A DNA stretch of 64,000 nucleotides from Clostridium sp. MB40-C1 (GTDB taxonomy: Bacteria > Bacillota > Clostridia > Clostridiales > Clostridiaceae), in contig NZ_CP133189.1 in assembly GCF_030913655.1 (NCBI RefSeq), forward strand, positions 1,302,001 to 1,366,000, given 5' to 3'. Position numbers and translations under genes: made by a program. The number at the start of each line of letters is the position of its first letter. Positions within the stretch are counted from its first letter, which is position 1. Under the pieces are notes generated by a model. It was not told where the DNA came from. It made no database searches and saw only the letters and a list, made by a program, of their open reading frames with translations. This document shows positions 8,529-15,552 of this stretch, piece after piece.

Positions 8529-8617
8529 TTATTTTAGGCTTTGTTTTAAAAGAATGTAAACAATCTAGTATAAGCTTCCTTTTCATTATCAATAAATTAT
8601 TAAACCGTAGCCTTATT

Positions 8618-9694
8618 TTAAGATATATCTATATTTGTCACACCACTTATTTTGTCATGAAGAAGTATAGGATCTTTTTTTATTATGTGGCTTAATAAAT
8701 GTATAAAACCAAATATAACTAAAAAAATCTGTAATATAAAAACTATTATTAGAAAATCATATTTTTCTAAAGATTGTAAGTAATTTTGAGCTGAATTTAA
8801 TATGTAATTTGGCATAAAATAGCAATACATTAATATACCATAACGTTTGAAAATTTCAATAAACGTTAATTTATCATGTTCTCCTCTTAATCTCATTTTT
8901 AATAATTTTTTAGCTATAGTAAATCCATTTGTTAAGTAAGGGATTAATATAAAATATAAAAAAGTTACTATTACAAATATAAATATATTTTCAGGATCAA
9001 AAAATAAAAAACACAGCGTCCAATCTAGAAAAAATGCTAGGATACGTTTAGGATAAGCAGAATATTTGTCAGTTGTAAAAGTTTTTATCTTAAGTTTATT
9101 TATATCAGGTAGTATGATACTAAACAAAGGTTCTATGAGATATCCCATTAATCCACCAAATGTATTTAGAATAAGATCATCTACATCGAATAGTCTGTAT
9201 GGATATTTATAAATTCCATATATACCAGTTAACTGAGTAATTTCAAAAAATAGTGAAACTAAGAAAGATATAATTATTGTTTGTTTTATAGTTTTTTTAA
9301 AGTAATATCTAAGATATATTCCTAAAGGTAATAGTAAAATACCGTTAAAAAATCCTTGCATAAAAGCAGGTTCTGAAAAAACATGTAAATAGGTTTTAGG
9401 ATTATTCCAGACAACTTTAGTTTTACTTAAAAAATCGCTTATAAAATTAAATGGAATTAGTTGAATATAATTTTCTTTAGAAAATCTAGGTTTATCAACA
9501 CGTGGTAAAGGAAGTATTGTTATAAAAAAAGCGGTAATACTATAAAATATAAAAGTATAAAAAATAAAAGTCTTTAATTTATTGATATTACCATATTTTC
9601 TATAATTGTAGACAGCGTAAGGAATACATATTGCAGCTGCTAAAAGAGGAAAAAATATTAGTGCTACTTTTATTGGAAATAGATAAGTTTTCAT
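8618..9694 (-). CDS. VanZ-RDD fusion membrane protein
   Basis: This 358-residue membrane protein has an N-terminal VanZ domain of about five helices ('LIPFNFISDF', 'NGILLLPLGIYLRY', 'FLVSLFFEITQLTG', 'FDVDDLILNTFGGLMGYL'). It is fused to an RDD domain ('RILAFFLDWTLCFL', 'LTNGFTIAKKLLKMRLRG') with three more helices. VanZ proteins give low-level teicoplanin resistance in enterococci, and RDD proteins are poorly understood; the fused family recurs in Firmicutes. A longer frame starts at 9748 but lacks an RBS. The ATG at 9694 follows TAAAGGAG at seven bases, so I use it. It is monocistronic. Confidence 0.87.
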   Translation of the reverse strand: MKTYLFPIKVALIFFPLLAAAICIPYAVYNYRKYGNINKLKTFIFYTFIFYSITAFFITILPLPRVDKPRFSKENYIQLIPFNFISDFLSKTKVVWNNPKTYLHVFSEPAFMQGFFNGILLLPLGIYLRYYFKKTIKQTIIISFLVSLFFEITQLTGIYGIYKYPYRLFDVDDLILNTFGGLMGYLIEPLFSIILPDINKLKIKTFTTDKYSAYPKRILAFFLDWTLCFLFFDPENIFIFVIVTFLYFILIPYLTNGFTIAKKLLKMRLRGEHDKLTFIEIFKRYGILMYCYFMPNYILNSAQNYLQSLEKYDFLIIVFILQIFLVIFGFIHLLSHIIKKDPILLHDKISGVTNIDIS

Positions 9695-9836
9695 AAAATG
9701 CTCCTTTACTAAAATGATTATTAAGTTTACATAATAGATATATCGCATTTGAACGCTATATCTTTATTATTTGTTATATTAGCATATTTATAATTTATAG
9801 TAATTCAATAAATATATTAAAAATTATCGTATAATA

Positions 9837-9908
9837 AAAAACAAGATTAAAATACGATACTGGAAACCATTTTTAAATAAAATGCAACCGTATTTAATCT
9901 TGTTTTGT
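9837..9908 (-). terminator. Long-stem terminator of the ElaA-type gene
   Basis: AAAACAAGATTAAATACG pairs with CGTATTTTAATCTTGTTTT across a loop of about 30 bases, with T-runs on both sides. It may act in both directions. Confidence 0.75.
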
Positions 9909-9960
9909 ATACTAAATTTAAGAATTTACTAAAGCATAGCATTAATTTAAATTATTTATA

Positions 9961-10404
9961 TCATTGTTTATACAGCATGTCCATATGGGGAATATTATCT
10001 TCTAAGTATTCCTCTGAAACTTTTTTGAAACCAAGACTTTCATAAAAATTAAATAAATATGCTTGTGCTTGAATTTTAATTTCTGTTTCATTTAAGTTTT
10101 GTTTTATAAAATCAATTGCTTTTAACATCATTTCTCTTGCAATGTTTTTACCACGATAATCTTTACTCACTACTACTCGACCAATAGATACTTGATCATA
10201 TGAAACACCTTTTTTTAAGATTCTTAGGCATGCAACAACGTTGTTACTGTCTTCAAGAAATAGGTGATATGCACCTTGGTCTTTACCATCACAATCTTGA
10301 AAAGCACACTCTTGTTCTACAATAAATATTGCATTTCTCAATTGTAAAATATTGTATATTTCCTCAAGTTTTAAATCTCCAAATTTTTTTAATTTCCAGT
10401 TCAC
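9961..10404 (-). CDS. ElaA-type GNAT acetyltransferase
   Basis: This is a 147-residue N-acetyltransferase. The ElaA-specific start 'LRNAIFIVEQECAFQDCDGKD' and 'AYHLF' are followed by the acetyl-CoA segment 'IGRVVVSKDYRGKNIAREMM' and the C-terminal 'AQAYLFNFYESLGF'. A TTG at 10419 opens the frame further, but it overlaps the GGAGG site. The GTG at 10404 lies eight bases after that site and yields the usual family N-terminus, so it is the likely start. The substrate is unknown. The gene is monocistronic. Confidence 0.88.
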   Translation of the reverse strand: MNWKLKKFGDLKLEEIYNILQLRNAIFIVEQECAFQDCDGKDQGAYHLFLEDSNNVVACLRILKKGVSYDQVSIGRVVVSKDYRGKNIAREMMLKAIDFIKQNLNETEIKIQAQAYLFNFYESLGFKKVSEEYLEDNIPHMDMLYKQ

Positions 10405-10530
10405 TATGTATTCCTCCAAATTTTAAAGTTTTATTATCATAATTATAACATTATAATTAAACAAGTAAATTAAGCCAAGGATATCAACTCTGTTCTTGGA
10501 TTGTATAATACGTTATTGAGTTAGAATGTA

Positions 10531-10668
10531 GAGTACTGTTTTACCGCTAATGCAAAATTTATGTTTTCAAAAGCACGATAATCGTCATTCCTTTCTTTAA
10601 AATAACGGTTATTAATTTCTAAAGTTATCGTTTAAAGCATGTCTTTTCTAAATTTGAAATTAATTTAT
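10531..10668 (-). pseudogene. Decayed copy of the methyltransferase 3' end
   Basis: This non-coding stretch aligns closely, by eye about 90% over the first 95 bases, with the last part of the intact methyltransferase gene (12825-12965). It keeps codons for 'NFALAVK', 'RAFENI' and 'NRYFKER'. The stop codon is lost, and an internal deletion of about 25 bases precedes a more diverged segment. It lies just beyond the end of the staygreen-radical SAM cassette, in the same orientation as the intact gene 2.3 kb away. Confidence 0.85.
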
Positions 10669-10714
10669 ATAATTAAAAATTCAAACAAAAATGTTATGAT
10701 TATAAAAATCTAGT

Positions 10715-11137
10715 TCAATATAGGTATTCAGATACTAATCCTAAATCTTCAACTATATAATTTTCTGTACTATACATATAAAATACATATATTTTTGATT
10801 CTGTTAAATAATCATTAGCTAAAATATATGGTTTGTCTCCACAAATGATTGCTTTAAGGGCTCTTGTTATATGGCTTTTAAATATTTTATACCTTTCATC
10901 TGCACTATATTTACTAGCTTCGCAACTAAGGGGACAAGAGGCCTTGAATATAAATTTGTTATTTACTAAATTCCATTCACCAACAACTTGATCCATTAAA
11001 ACATCGAATTTTTCTTCTGTAAATTTGTTGTTTATAAACAAATATCTTATTCCAGTCTCATCAGAATGTGTAAGTGTATATTTTCTTTTCAAAGGATCTT
11101 GTATATTATTTATTATATTAACTTCTAACTTATGCAT
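10715..11137 (-). CDS. STAYGREEN (SGR) family protein, probable metal dechelatase
   Basis: This 140-residue protein matches the Staygreen domain: 'RKYTLTHSDETG' (residues 18-29), 'VLMDQVVGEWNL' (46-57), a Cys pair in 'ASCPLSCEAS', and 'ADERYKIFKSHITRALKAIICGD'. The last matches the plant 'ELRYKIF...LxAxxxGD' region. Plant SGR removes Mg from chlorophyll a, and bacterial homologues can show the same activity. The His24-x-Asp26 pair and Asp49 align with residues implicated in dechelation (from memory of the literature). The ATG at 11137 is preferred over the GTG at 11146 because AAGGGGTG precedes it. It overlaps the stop of the ECF gene by eight bases, so the two are coupled. Its substrate in a non-photosynthetic anaerobe is unknown; a tetrapyrrole is the natural guess. 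Confidence 0.8.
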   Translation of the reverse strand: MHKLEVNIINNIQDPLKRKYTLTHSDETGIRYLFINNKFTEEKFDVLMDQVVGEWNLVNNKFIFKASCPLSCEASKYSADERYKIFKSHITRALKAIICGDKPYILANDYLTESKIYVFYMYSTENYIVEDLGLVSEYLY

Positions 11138-11663
11138 TATTAACACCCCTTAACCTTTCTGGCATTATTTTTATAGCAGTAAATGAACCAATTAAACCAG
11201 CAATATAAACAGAAATGATGCTTATTAATAGTGCAAGTTTACCTTGAAATAGGTATCTAGGACTATTTACCATAAATGTAACTACAAAAAATGTACCTAT
11301 GATACCACCTACTGAATATATTGGTGCACACAGTGCTATTTTAATCTTGGAATCATAATTTTTTAAAATCAAGAGATTTACAATATCCGCTAAAATTCCG
11401 CCAATTATTATGGCTATACTCATAAAAATAGATATACGAATCATTATAAGTCCATAACCTAAAGCAAACATTGTCATTATGCCAGGCTTTCTTATTTTAT
11501 ATATCATAACTGTTATAAGGAAACTATAGAATGGTGCATTTATAACGCCTCTTGAAAGAGGAATTATGCTATGTAACACCCCCAATACTTTGCCAAGTAC
11601 AACAGCTATAGCAATGCATATACCTATTGTAGTCAAATCTTTTATTGTCATATTCCACTTCAT
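11130..11663 (-). CDS. ECF transporter S-component-like membrane protein
   Basis: This 177-residue protein has about five or six membrane segments (near 10-30, 42-55, 60-78, 80-98, 108-130, 140-162). Its pattern ('LTTIGICIAIAVVLG', 'GVINAPFYSFLITVMIYKIRKPGIMTMFALGYG') resembles the MptD/Trep_Strep type of energy-coupling-factor substrate-binding subunits. Such proteins bind a small metabolite and use a shared ATPase/EcfT module. No ATPase is encoded nearby, so a genomic group-II module would be needed. The ATG follows AAAGGAGG that overlaps the radical SAM stop. Its place between an AhbD-like enzyme and an SGR homologue suggests tetrapyrrole or precursor uptake (inference). Confidence 0.75.
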   Translation of the reverse strand: MKWNMTIKDLTTIGICIAIAVVLGKVLGVLHSIIPLSRGVINAPFYSFLITVMIYKIRKPGIMTMFALGYGLIMIRISIFMSIAIIIGGILADIVNLLILKNYDSKIKIALCAPIYSVGGIIGTFFVVTFMVNSPRYLFQGKLALLISIISVYIAGLIGSFTAIKIMPERLRGVNNA

Positions 11664-11678
11664 GTTTTTTAACCTCCT

Positions 11679-12662
11679 TTATAATAAACAATATGGGTCT
11701 TCATCTAGCCAATCCCCTGAGTGATTAAAGGCTCTAGCTCTACAGCCTCCACAGATATTTATATATTTACAGTTTCCACATTTACCTTTATAATTTTTGA
11801 AATCTCTTAGTTTACAAAAAATATCATTATTATGCCATATACTATCAAAAGATTCTTCACGAACACTAGCTACCTTAACTGGAGCGTAAGGGCATATATG
11901 GACATCACCATTCGGAAGGATAGAACAGTAACTTATTCCAGCAATACATCCTCTTATTCCACCATATGACTTAATTCCTTTAAGCAATGACTCAACTTTA
12001 TATTGGGGAGCGCAAGTTGGTTTAATCCGAATAGCTAAGTTTTTATCAATTATAGTATGAATAGCTTTTTTATACTCATCTTTATTTAGATATGTTTCAC
12101 CTAAATTTTTTCCTCTACCTACTTGTACAAGAAAAAGCATATGACAAGAAGAAGCACCAAAAGTAGAAGCAAAGTTCATTATTTTATCTAGTTCATTTAG
12201 ATTTTCTTTAGTAATAGTGCAGTTTATTTGAACATTAATTCCAACATCTATACAATTTTGAGCTCCTTGTAAAGCTTTTTGGAAAGCAGTTGATGAACCT
12301 CTAAAATTGTTATGCTTAATAGGGTTTAAACTATCTATGCTAATAGCAATAGACTTTAGCCCATAATTTTTTAGTTTTTCTGCACATTCCTTTGTTATCA
12401 ATGTACCATTACTACCCATGAGAGTAGTCATTCCTAGAGAAGATGCATATTCAATTAATTCAAAAATATCGTTTCTCATTAGTGGCTCTCCACCACTGAA
12501 TACTATAATTCTAAAACCAGCCTTATATATTTCTTCTAAAAGTCTTTTTCCTTCTTTAGTGGATAGTTCATCACTATCTAATTCATTGGGGCCACATTCT
12601 CTATAGCAATGTTTACAATACAGATTGCATCTTTTAGTTGTATTCCATGATATATGATTCAT
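11679..12662 (-). CDS. Radical SAM/SPASM enzyme of the AhbD/NirJ heme-pathway type
   Basis: This is a 327-residue enzyme. The N-terminal radical SAM cluster motif is Cys12-x3-Cys16-x2-Cys19 in 'KRCNLYCKHCYRECG', followed by 'FSGGEPLMRNDIFEL', 'GSNGTLIT' and 'ISIDSL'. The C-terminal SPASM region has 'GCIAGISYCSILPNGDVHICPY', 'CGNCKYINICGGCRARAF' and a terminal 'DEDPYC'. This full pattern is that of the AhbD/NirJ group, which decarboxylates or trims propionate side chains of Fe-coproporphyrin and heme d1 precursors. No other heme-synthesis genes are visible, so the substrate may be an imported tetrapyrrole. The RBS is AAAGGAA. The ECF gene follows 15 bases after the stop. Confidence 0.88.
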   Translation of the reverse strand: MNHISWNTTKRCNLYCKHCYRECGPNELDSDELSTKEGKRLLEEIYKAGFRIIVFSGGEPLMRNDIFELIEYASSLGMTTLMGSNGTLITKECAEKLKNYGLKSIAISIDSLNPIKHNNFRGSSTAFQKALQGAQNCIDVGINVQINCTITKENLNELDKIMNFASTFGASSCHMLFLVQVGRGKNLGETYLNKDEYKKAIHTIIDKNLAIRIKPTCAPQYKVESLLKGIKSYGGIRGCIAGISYCSILPNGDVHICPYAPVKVASVREESFDSIWHNNDIFCKLRDFKNYKGKCGNCKYINICGGCRARAFNHSGDWLDEDPYCLL

Positions 12663-12829
12663 TGTATATCATTTCCTTTCTTTGTTTATAGTATATTCAA
12701 AGCTTTTCTACACAGAATTAAAAAGTAAATTTTTTATGGTATTTAGTTATCAAAATAATAACTGGTTTTACAAGTGAATTCTATAATTACTATTATATAA
12801 CATTTTTATATAATAAAGAGATGAGTGAG

Positions 12830-13744
12830 TTATTTTTTTACTGCTAATGCAAAATTTATATTTTCAAAAGCACGATAATCATCATTTCTTTCTTTAAAAT
12901 AACGATTATTAATTTCTAAAGGTGTCAAATGTTCATAAAGTTGAAAGCCTGTCCTTTCTAAATCTAAAACTAATTTACTGCATGAATAGCAACTTTTCAT
13001 AGGTTCTCCATTTTGAATAGCTGCATGTACCATGGTTTGAACACGTTTTGTTGTTTTTTTAGGTCGAAATATATCAGAATCTGCATAGTCAAAGGCAAGA
13101 GAGCTGCCATTTGGTGAAATATTAGATATACCTTTTAATGTATTTAATATTTCACCTTTACTTAAATAGTAAGTTACTCCAAGCCAACTATAAAAACTTA
13201 ATTTAGTTGGATTAAAAGCTGAATTTTTTATTGTTTCTGCAAAATTATTTTTTGAGAAATCAACAGGTATAAAATGCAAATTTTTAGGAATTTCCCACCC
13301 AGTTATTTTTATTCTATCTAATTTTAGTTTTTGGGTAGCAGGGTGATCTAATTCAAAAACATCAATATGATTCAATAAATCTGGATTACGAAAGGCAAAA
13401 GTATCAAAACCTGCACCTAAGATGACATATTGTTTTACTCCAAGTTTAATCGAAAGTTTTAGCATATCTTCTGTATATCTGCTGCGTGATAATGAAATAG
13501 GTGCTATTTGATTTTGAATAACGGCTTTTAAAACAGAGTCTTTATCCTTACAAAATCTTGCTTTGTCTGAATCAGAAAAGTTTATACTTCCTGCTAAAAT
13601 ATTACTAATAGTTTCATATTCATCATCTGTTATTAGCTGTTTTGCAAGAAAATCATCAAAGATTTTTGGTGATTCATTCATAGAGTGATAGGCTCTTCCA
13701 TAAGCTGTTATTAAAGCTGTAGTACTTGGTTTATTATTTTTCAT
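12830..13744 (-). CDS. SAM-dependent methyltransferase, leucine-carboxyl-methyltransferase family
   Basis: This 304-residue class I methyltransferase is of the LCM/TIGR00027 type. It has an N-terminal 'RAYHSMNESPKIFDDFLAKQL' motif, 'LSRSRYTEDML', the SAM-binding 'YVILGAGFDTFAFR', the acidic 'VFELDHPATQKLK', and 'SWLGVTYYLSKGEI'. Relatives methylate carboxyl groups or polyketide hydroxyls; the substrate here is not evident. AAGGAGGGA precedes the ATG, and a consensus promoter reads leftward at 13858-13830. It is followed by 167 bases and then the radical SAM gene on the same strand, so read-through into the tetrapyrrole-like cassette is plausible. A broken copy of its 3' end lies at 10531-10668. 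Confidence 0.88.
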   Translation of the reverse strand: MKNNKPSTTALITAYGRAYHSMNESPKIFDDFLAKQLITDDEYETISNILAGSINFSDSDKARFCKDKDSVLKAVIQNQIAPISLSRSRYTEDMLKLSIKLGVKQYVILGAGFDTFAFRNPDLLNHIDVFELDHPATQKLKLDRIKITGWEIPKNLHFIPVDFSKNNFAETIKNSAFNPTKLSFYSWLGVTYYLSKGEILNTLKGISNISPNGSSLAFDYADSDIFRPKKTTKRVQTMVHAAIQNGEPMKSCYSCSKLVLDLERTGFQLYEHLTPLEINNRYFKERNDDYRAFENINFALAVKK

Positions 13745-13777
13745 TATAAATCCCTCCTTAAAAATTTAAAAATTCTA

Positions 13778-13806
13778 TTGACAAATATATAAACATATGA
13801 TATAAT
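13778..13806 (+). promoter_or_regulatory. Consensus rightward promoter
   Basis: TTGACA (13778-13783), exactly 17 bases, then TATAAT (13801-13806). It faces the leftward promoter at 13858-13830. Its transcript would run about 200 bases before the GNAT gene at 14010, across a hairpin (AAGCATTA...TAATGCTT, 13894-13930) and three direct copies of TTGTTTATA (13820, 13958, 13981). Confidence 0.7.
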
Positions 13807-13829
13807 ATTTAATTAAAATTTGTTTATAT

Positions 13830-13858
13830 ATTATACAATTTACTTTTAATCTTGTCAA
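13830..13858 (-). promoter_or_regulatory. Consensus leftward promoter of the methyltransferase gene
   Basis: On the minus strand, TTGACA (13858-13853), exactly 17 bases, then TATAAT (13835-13830). The predicted start gives a leader of about 80 bases to the methyltransferase ATG at 13744. An inverted repeat (ATATATAAAC...GTTTATATAT) lies between the two facing promoters and could be an operator. Confidence 0.78.
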
Positions 13859-14009
13859 TGATGAATCAGAAAAATAATATAGTTAATATAAATAAAGCAT
13901 TAGGTGGTTTTGCAAAACTGCTTAATGCTTTTGGTGGTTTGCGGTTTAAGTTTTTGCTTGTTTATAATATATAATTAAGATTGTTTATATTAGTTTAGGT
14001 GGTGAGTTA

Positions 14010-14453
14010 ATGGAAGTTAAACAGATTATGACTGAAAAAAAACAATTTCTTGATTTGCTTTTGTTAGCAGATGAACAAGAAGATATGATTGATAGATACT
14101 TAGAACGCGGAGAGATGTTTGCTCTATATGACAATGATTTGAAAGCTATTTGTGTTGTTACGCAAGAGCATGACAGTGTCTATGAATTAAAAAATATAGC
14201 CACATACGAAGAATATCAAGGACAAGGCTATGGTAAGCAACTGATAGAATACATTTTTAAATATTACAAGGACAAGTGTAAGACTATGATTGTTGGTACC
14301 GGCGATAGTCCACTAACAGTTCCCTTTTATGAGAGGTGTGGATTTATAATCTCCCATCGTATCAAAAATTTTTTTATAGATAATTATGATCATCCAATTT
14401 ATGAATGTGGCGTACAACTTGTGGATATGGTCTATCTAAAAAAACATTTCTAA
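14010..14453 (+). CDS. GNAT family acetyltransferase (YvbK-like)
   Basis: This 147-residue protein has an N-terminal '[24 protein letters not shown]', the acetyl-CoA loop '[14 protein letters not shown]' and the YvbK-type tail '[18 protein letters not shown]', '[23 protein letters not shown]'. The B. subtilis homologue's substrate is not firmly known. GGTGGTGAG precedes the ATG at 14010. Base composition is slightly less AT-rich than its neighbours. It follows the divergent/convergent promoter region of the methyltransferase gene but is probably transcribed independently. A 262-base gap with only a dispersed repeat follows. Confidence 0.88.
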   Translation: MEVKQIMTEKKQFLDLLLLADEQEDMIDRYLERGEMFALYDNDLKAICVVTQEHDSVYELKNIATYEEYQGQGYGKQLIEYIFKYYKDKCKTMIVGTGDSPLTVPFYERCGFIISHRIKNFFIDNYDHPIYECGVQLVDMVYLKKHF

Positions 14454-14660
14454 ATGAATGGAATAGCTGTGATATTATTAAAAAAGGTATTATGTTGGAT
14501 TATTAAAGAAAAAAACCACTATTTATTAAGTTCTTAATTTAATAGACGACATCCTAAGGTTTATTGTAACTAATAGTTGAATTTTTAGTATGTTCAAGAT
14601 AAATAATGATATTAGAATCAATAATAGATATTAATTTTAAAGTGTATTTAAAATCTCATC

Positions 14661-14716
14661 TTAATTGAGAAAATTTCATAATTTGGAAATTGCATAGCTA
14701 CATGCAATTTCCTTAA
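14661..14716. repeat. Dispersed palindromic repeat, copy A
   Basis: TTGAGAAAATTTCATAATTT is followed by a hairpin (GGAAATTGCAT...ATGCAATTTCC). It shares its layout with copies near 58631-58690 and, partly, 19731-19790. It lies just past the stop of the crp-type gene and may also act as its terminator. Confidence 0.65.
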
Positions 14717-15406
14717 CTATCTAGGCAAATTATCTATATATATTCGCTTTAAACTTTTCTCATCTATAACTTTAACTTTTTTATATCCTAAAGAGACTAA
14801 TCCTTTCTCTTGAAAAGAATTTAGTATTTTAGTAACGGTTACTCTACAGCTGCCAATAAGTTGTGCAATTTCTTCGTGAGAATAATCAATAATATAAGAT
14901 TCATCATTTTTATTTTTCTTAAAATGTACACCTAATCTTAAGATTAATTCAGCAACTTTTTTGTCTGCAGGCAAGAAGGCCATACTATTAACCTGAGTTG
15001 ATAGGTTTTTCATTGTTAGTGACATAAGATGAAACATTTGAATCATTAATTCTGGATATTTAGTTAGATAAGGGTACAAATTTTCTAAACTCACTGAAAT
15101 TAACTCTACATCTGTTGCAGCACTAACAGATGTTAATCTTGAGCCATAACTAAAGTATGAGGATTCTCCAAATAGTTTTCCTTTCCTTAATATTTCAATA
15201 GTAAGTTCTGTTCCTTCTGGTGAAATGAGAAATATCCTAACACGACCGGATTTAATTAAATAAAAACTTTCAGCCACATCTTCTTGAAAATATATCATTT
15301 CATTTTTACTATATCTTTGTATTGTACCAGCCTCTTCAAATATTTTATAAAAATCAGAAGTAATATTTATTGAAGAACTTGGCAAATATTTATGAGTTTT
15401 AAACAT
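14717..15406 (-). CDS. Crp/Fnr family transcriptional regulator
   Basis: This 229-residue protein has an N-terminal cyclic-nucleotide-binding-like beta barrel (about 20-125: 'YFQEDVAESFYLIKSGRVRIF', 'GKLFGESSYF'), a dimerisation helix, and a C-terminal winged helix (about 150-225: 'YIIDYSHEEIAQLIGSCRVTVTKILNSFQEKGLV'). No Fnr-type Cys cluster is present and the CRP cAMP contacts are not conserved, so the effector is unknown. It is divergent from an MFS pump, and a perfect TTGTAG/CTACAA palindrome lies between them, suggesting control of that pump and itself. Confidence 0.9.
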   Translation of the reverse strand: MFKTHKYLPSSSINITSDFYKIFEEAGTIQRYSKNEMIYFQEDVAESFYLIKSGRVRIFLISPEGTELTIEILRKGKLFGESSYFSYGSRLTSVSAATDVELISVSLENLYPYLTKYPELMIQMFHLMSLTMKNLSTQVNSMAFLPADKKVAELILRLGVHFKKNKNDESYIIDYSHEEIAQLIGSCRVTVTKILNSFQEKGLVSLGYKKVKVIDEKSLKRIYIDNLPR

Positions 15407-15438
15407 AAAAAATTTCCTCTCATTAAAACTTTATAAAT

Positions 15439-15462
15439 AAATTGTAGCCTAAACTACAATTT
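15439..15462. promoter_or_regulatory. Palindromic operator between the Crp/Fnr regulator and the MFS pump
   Basis: AAATTGTAG and CTACAATTT form a perfect 9-bp inverted repeat around CCTAAA, a spacing typical of Crp/Fnr dimers. It is centred about 33 bases from the regulator's ATG and 100 bases from the pump's ATG. Confidence 0.65.
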
Positions 15463-15552
15463 GTTTTCAAGGTTAAATGTAAAATTTAATCTGAATAATT
15501 TAAGCAAACTTCATTAAGAGCCAAGAATTATTTGATAGGAGGAAATTGAATA

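Noticed and set aside
9695-9748. Longer N-terminus of the VanZ-RDD protein
   Set aside because: The upstream ATG lacks an RBS, whereas TAAAGGAG precedes the internal ATG at 9694.
12418-12606. Plus-strand reading frame inside the radical SAM gene
   Set aside because: Antisense shadow of a strongly conserved enzyme.
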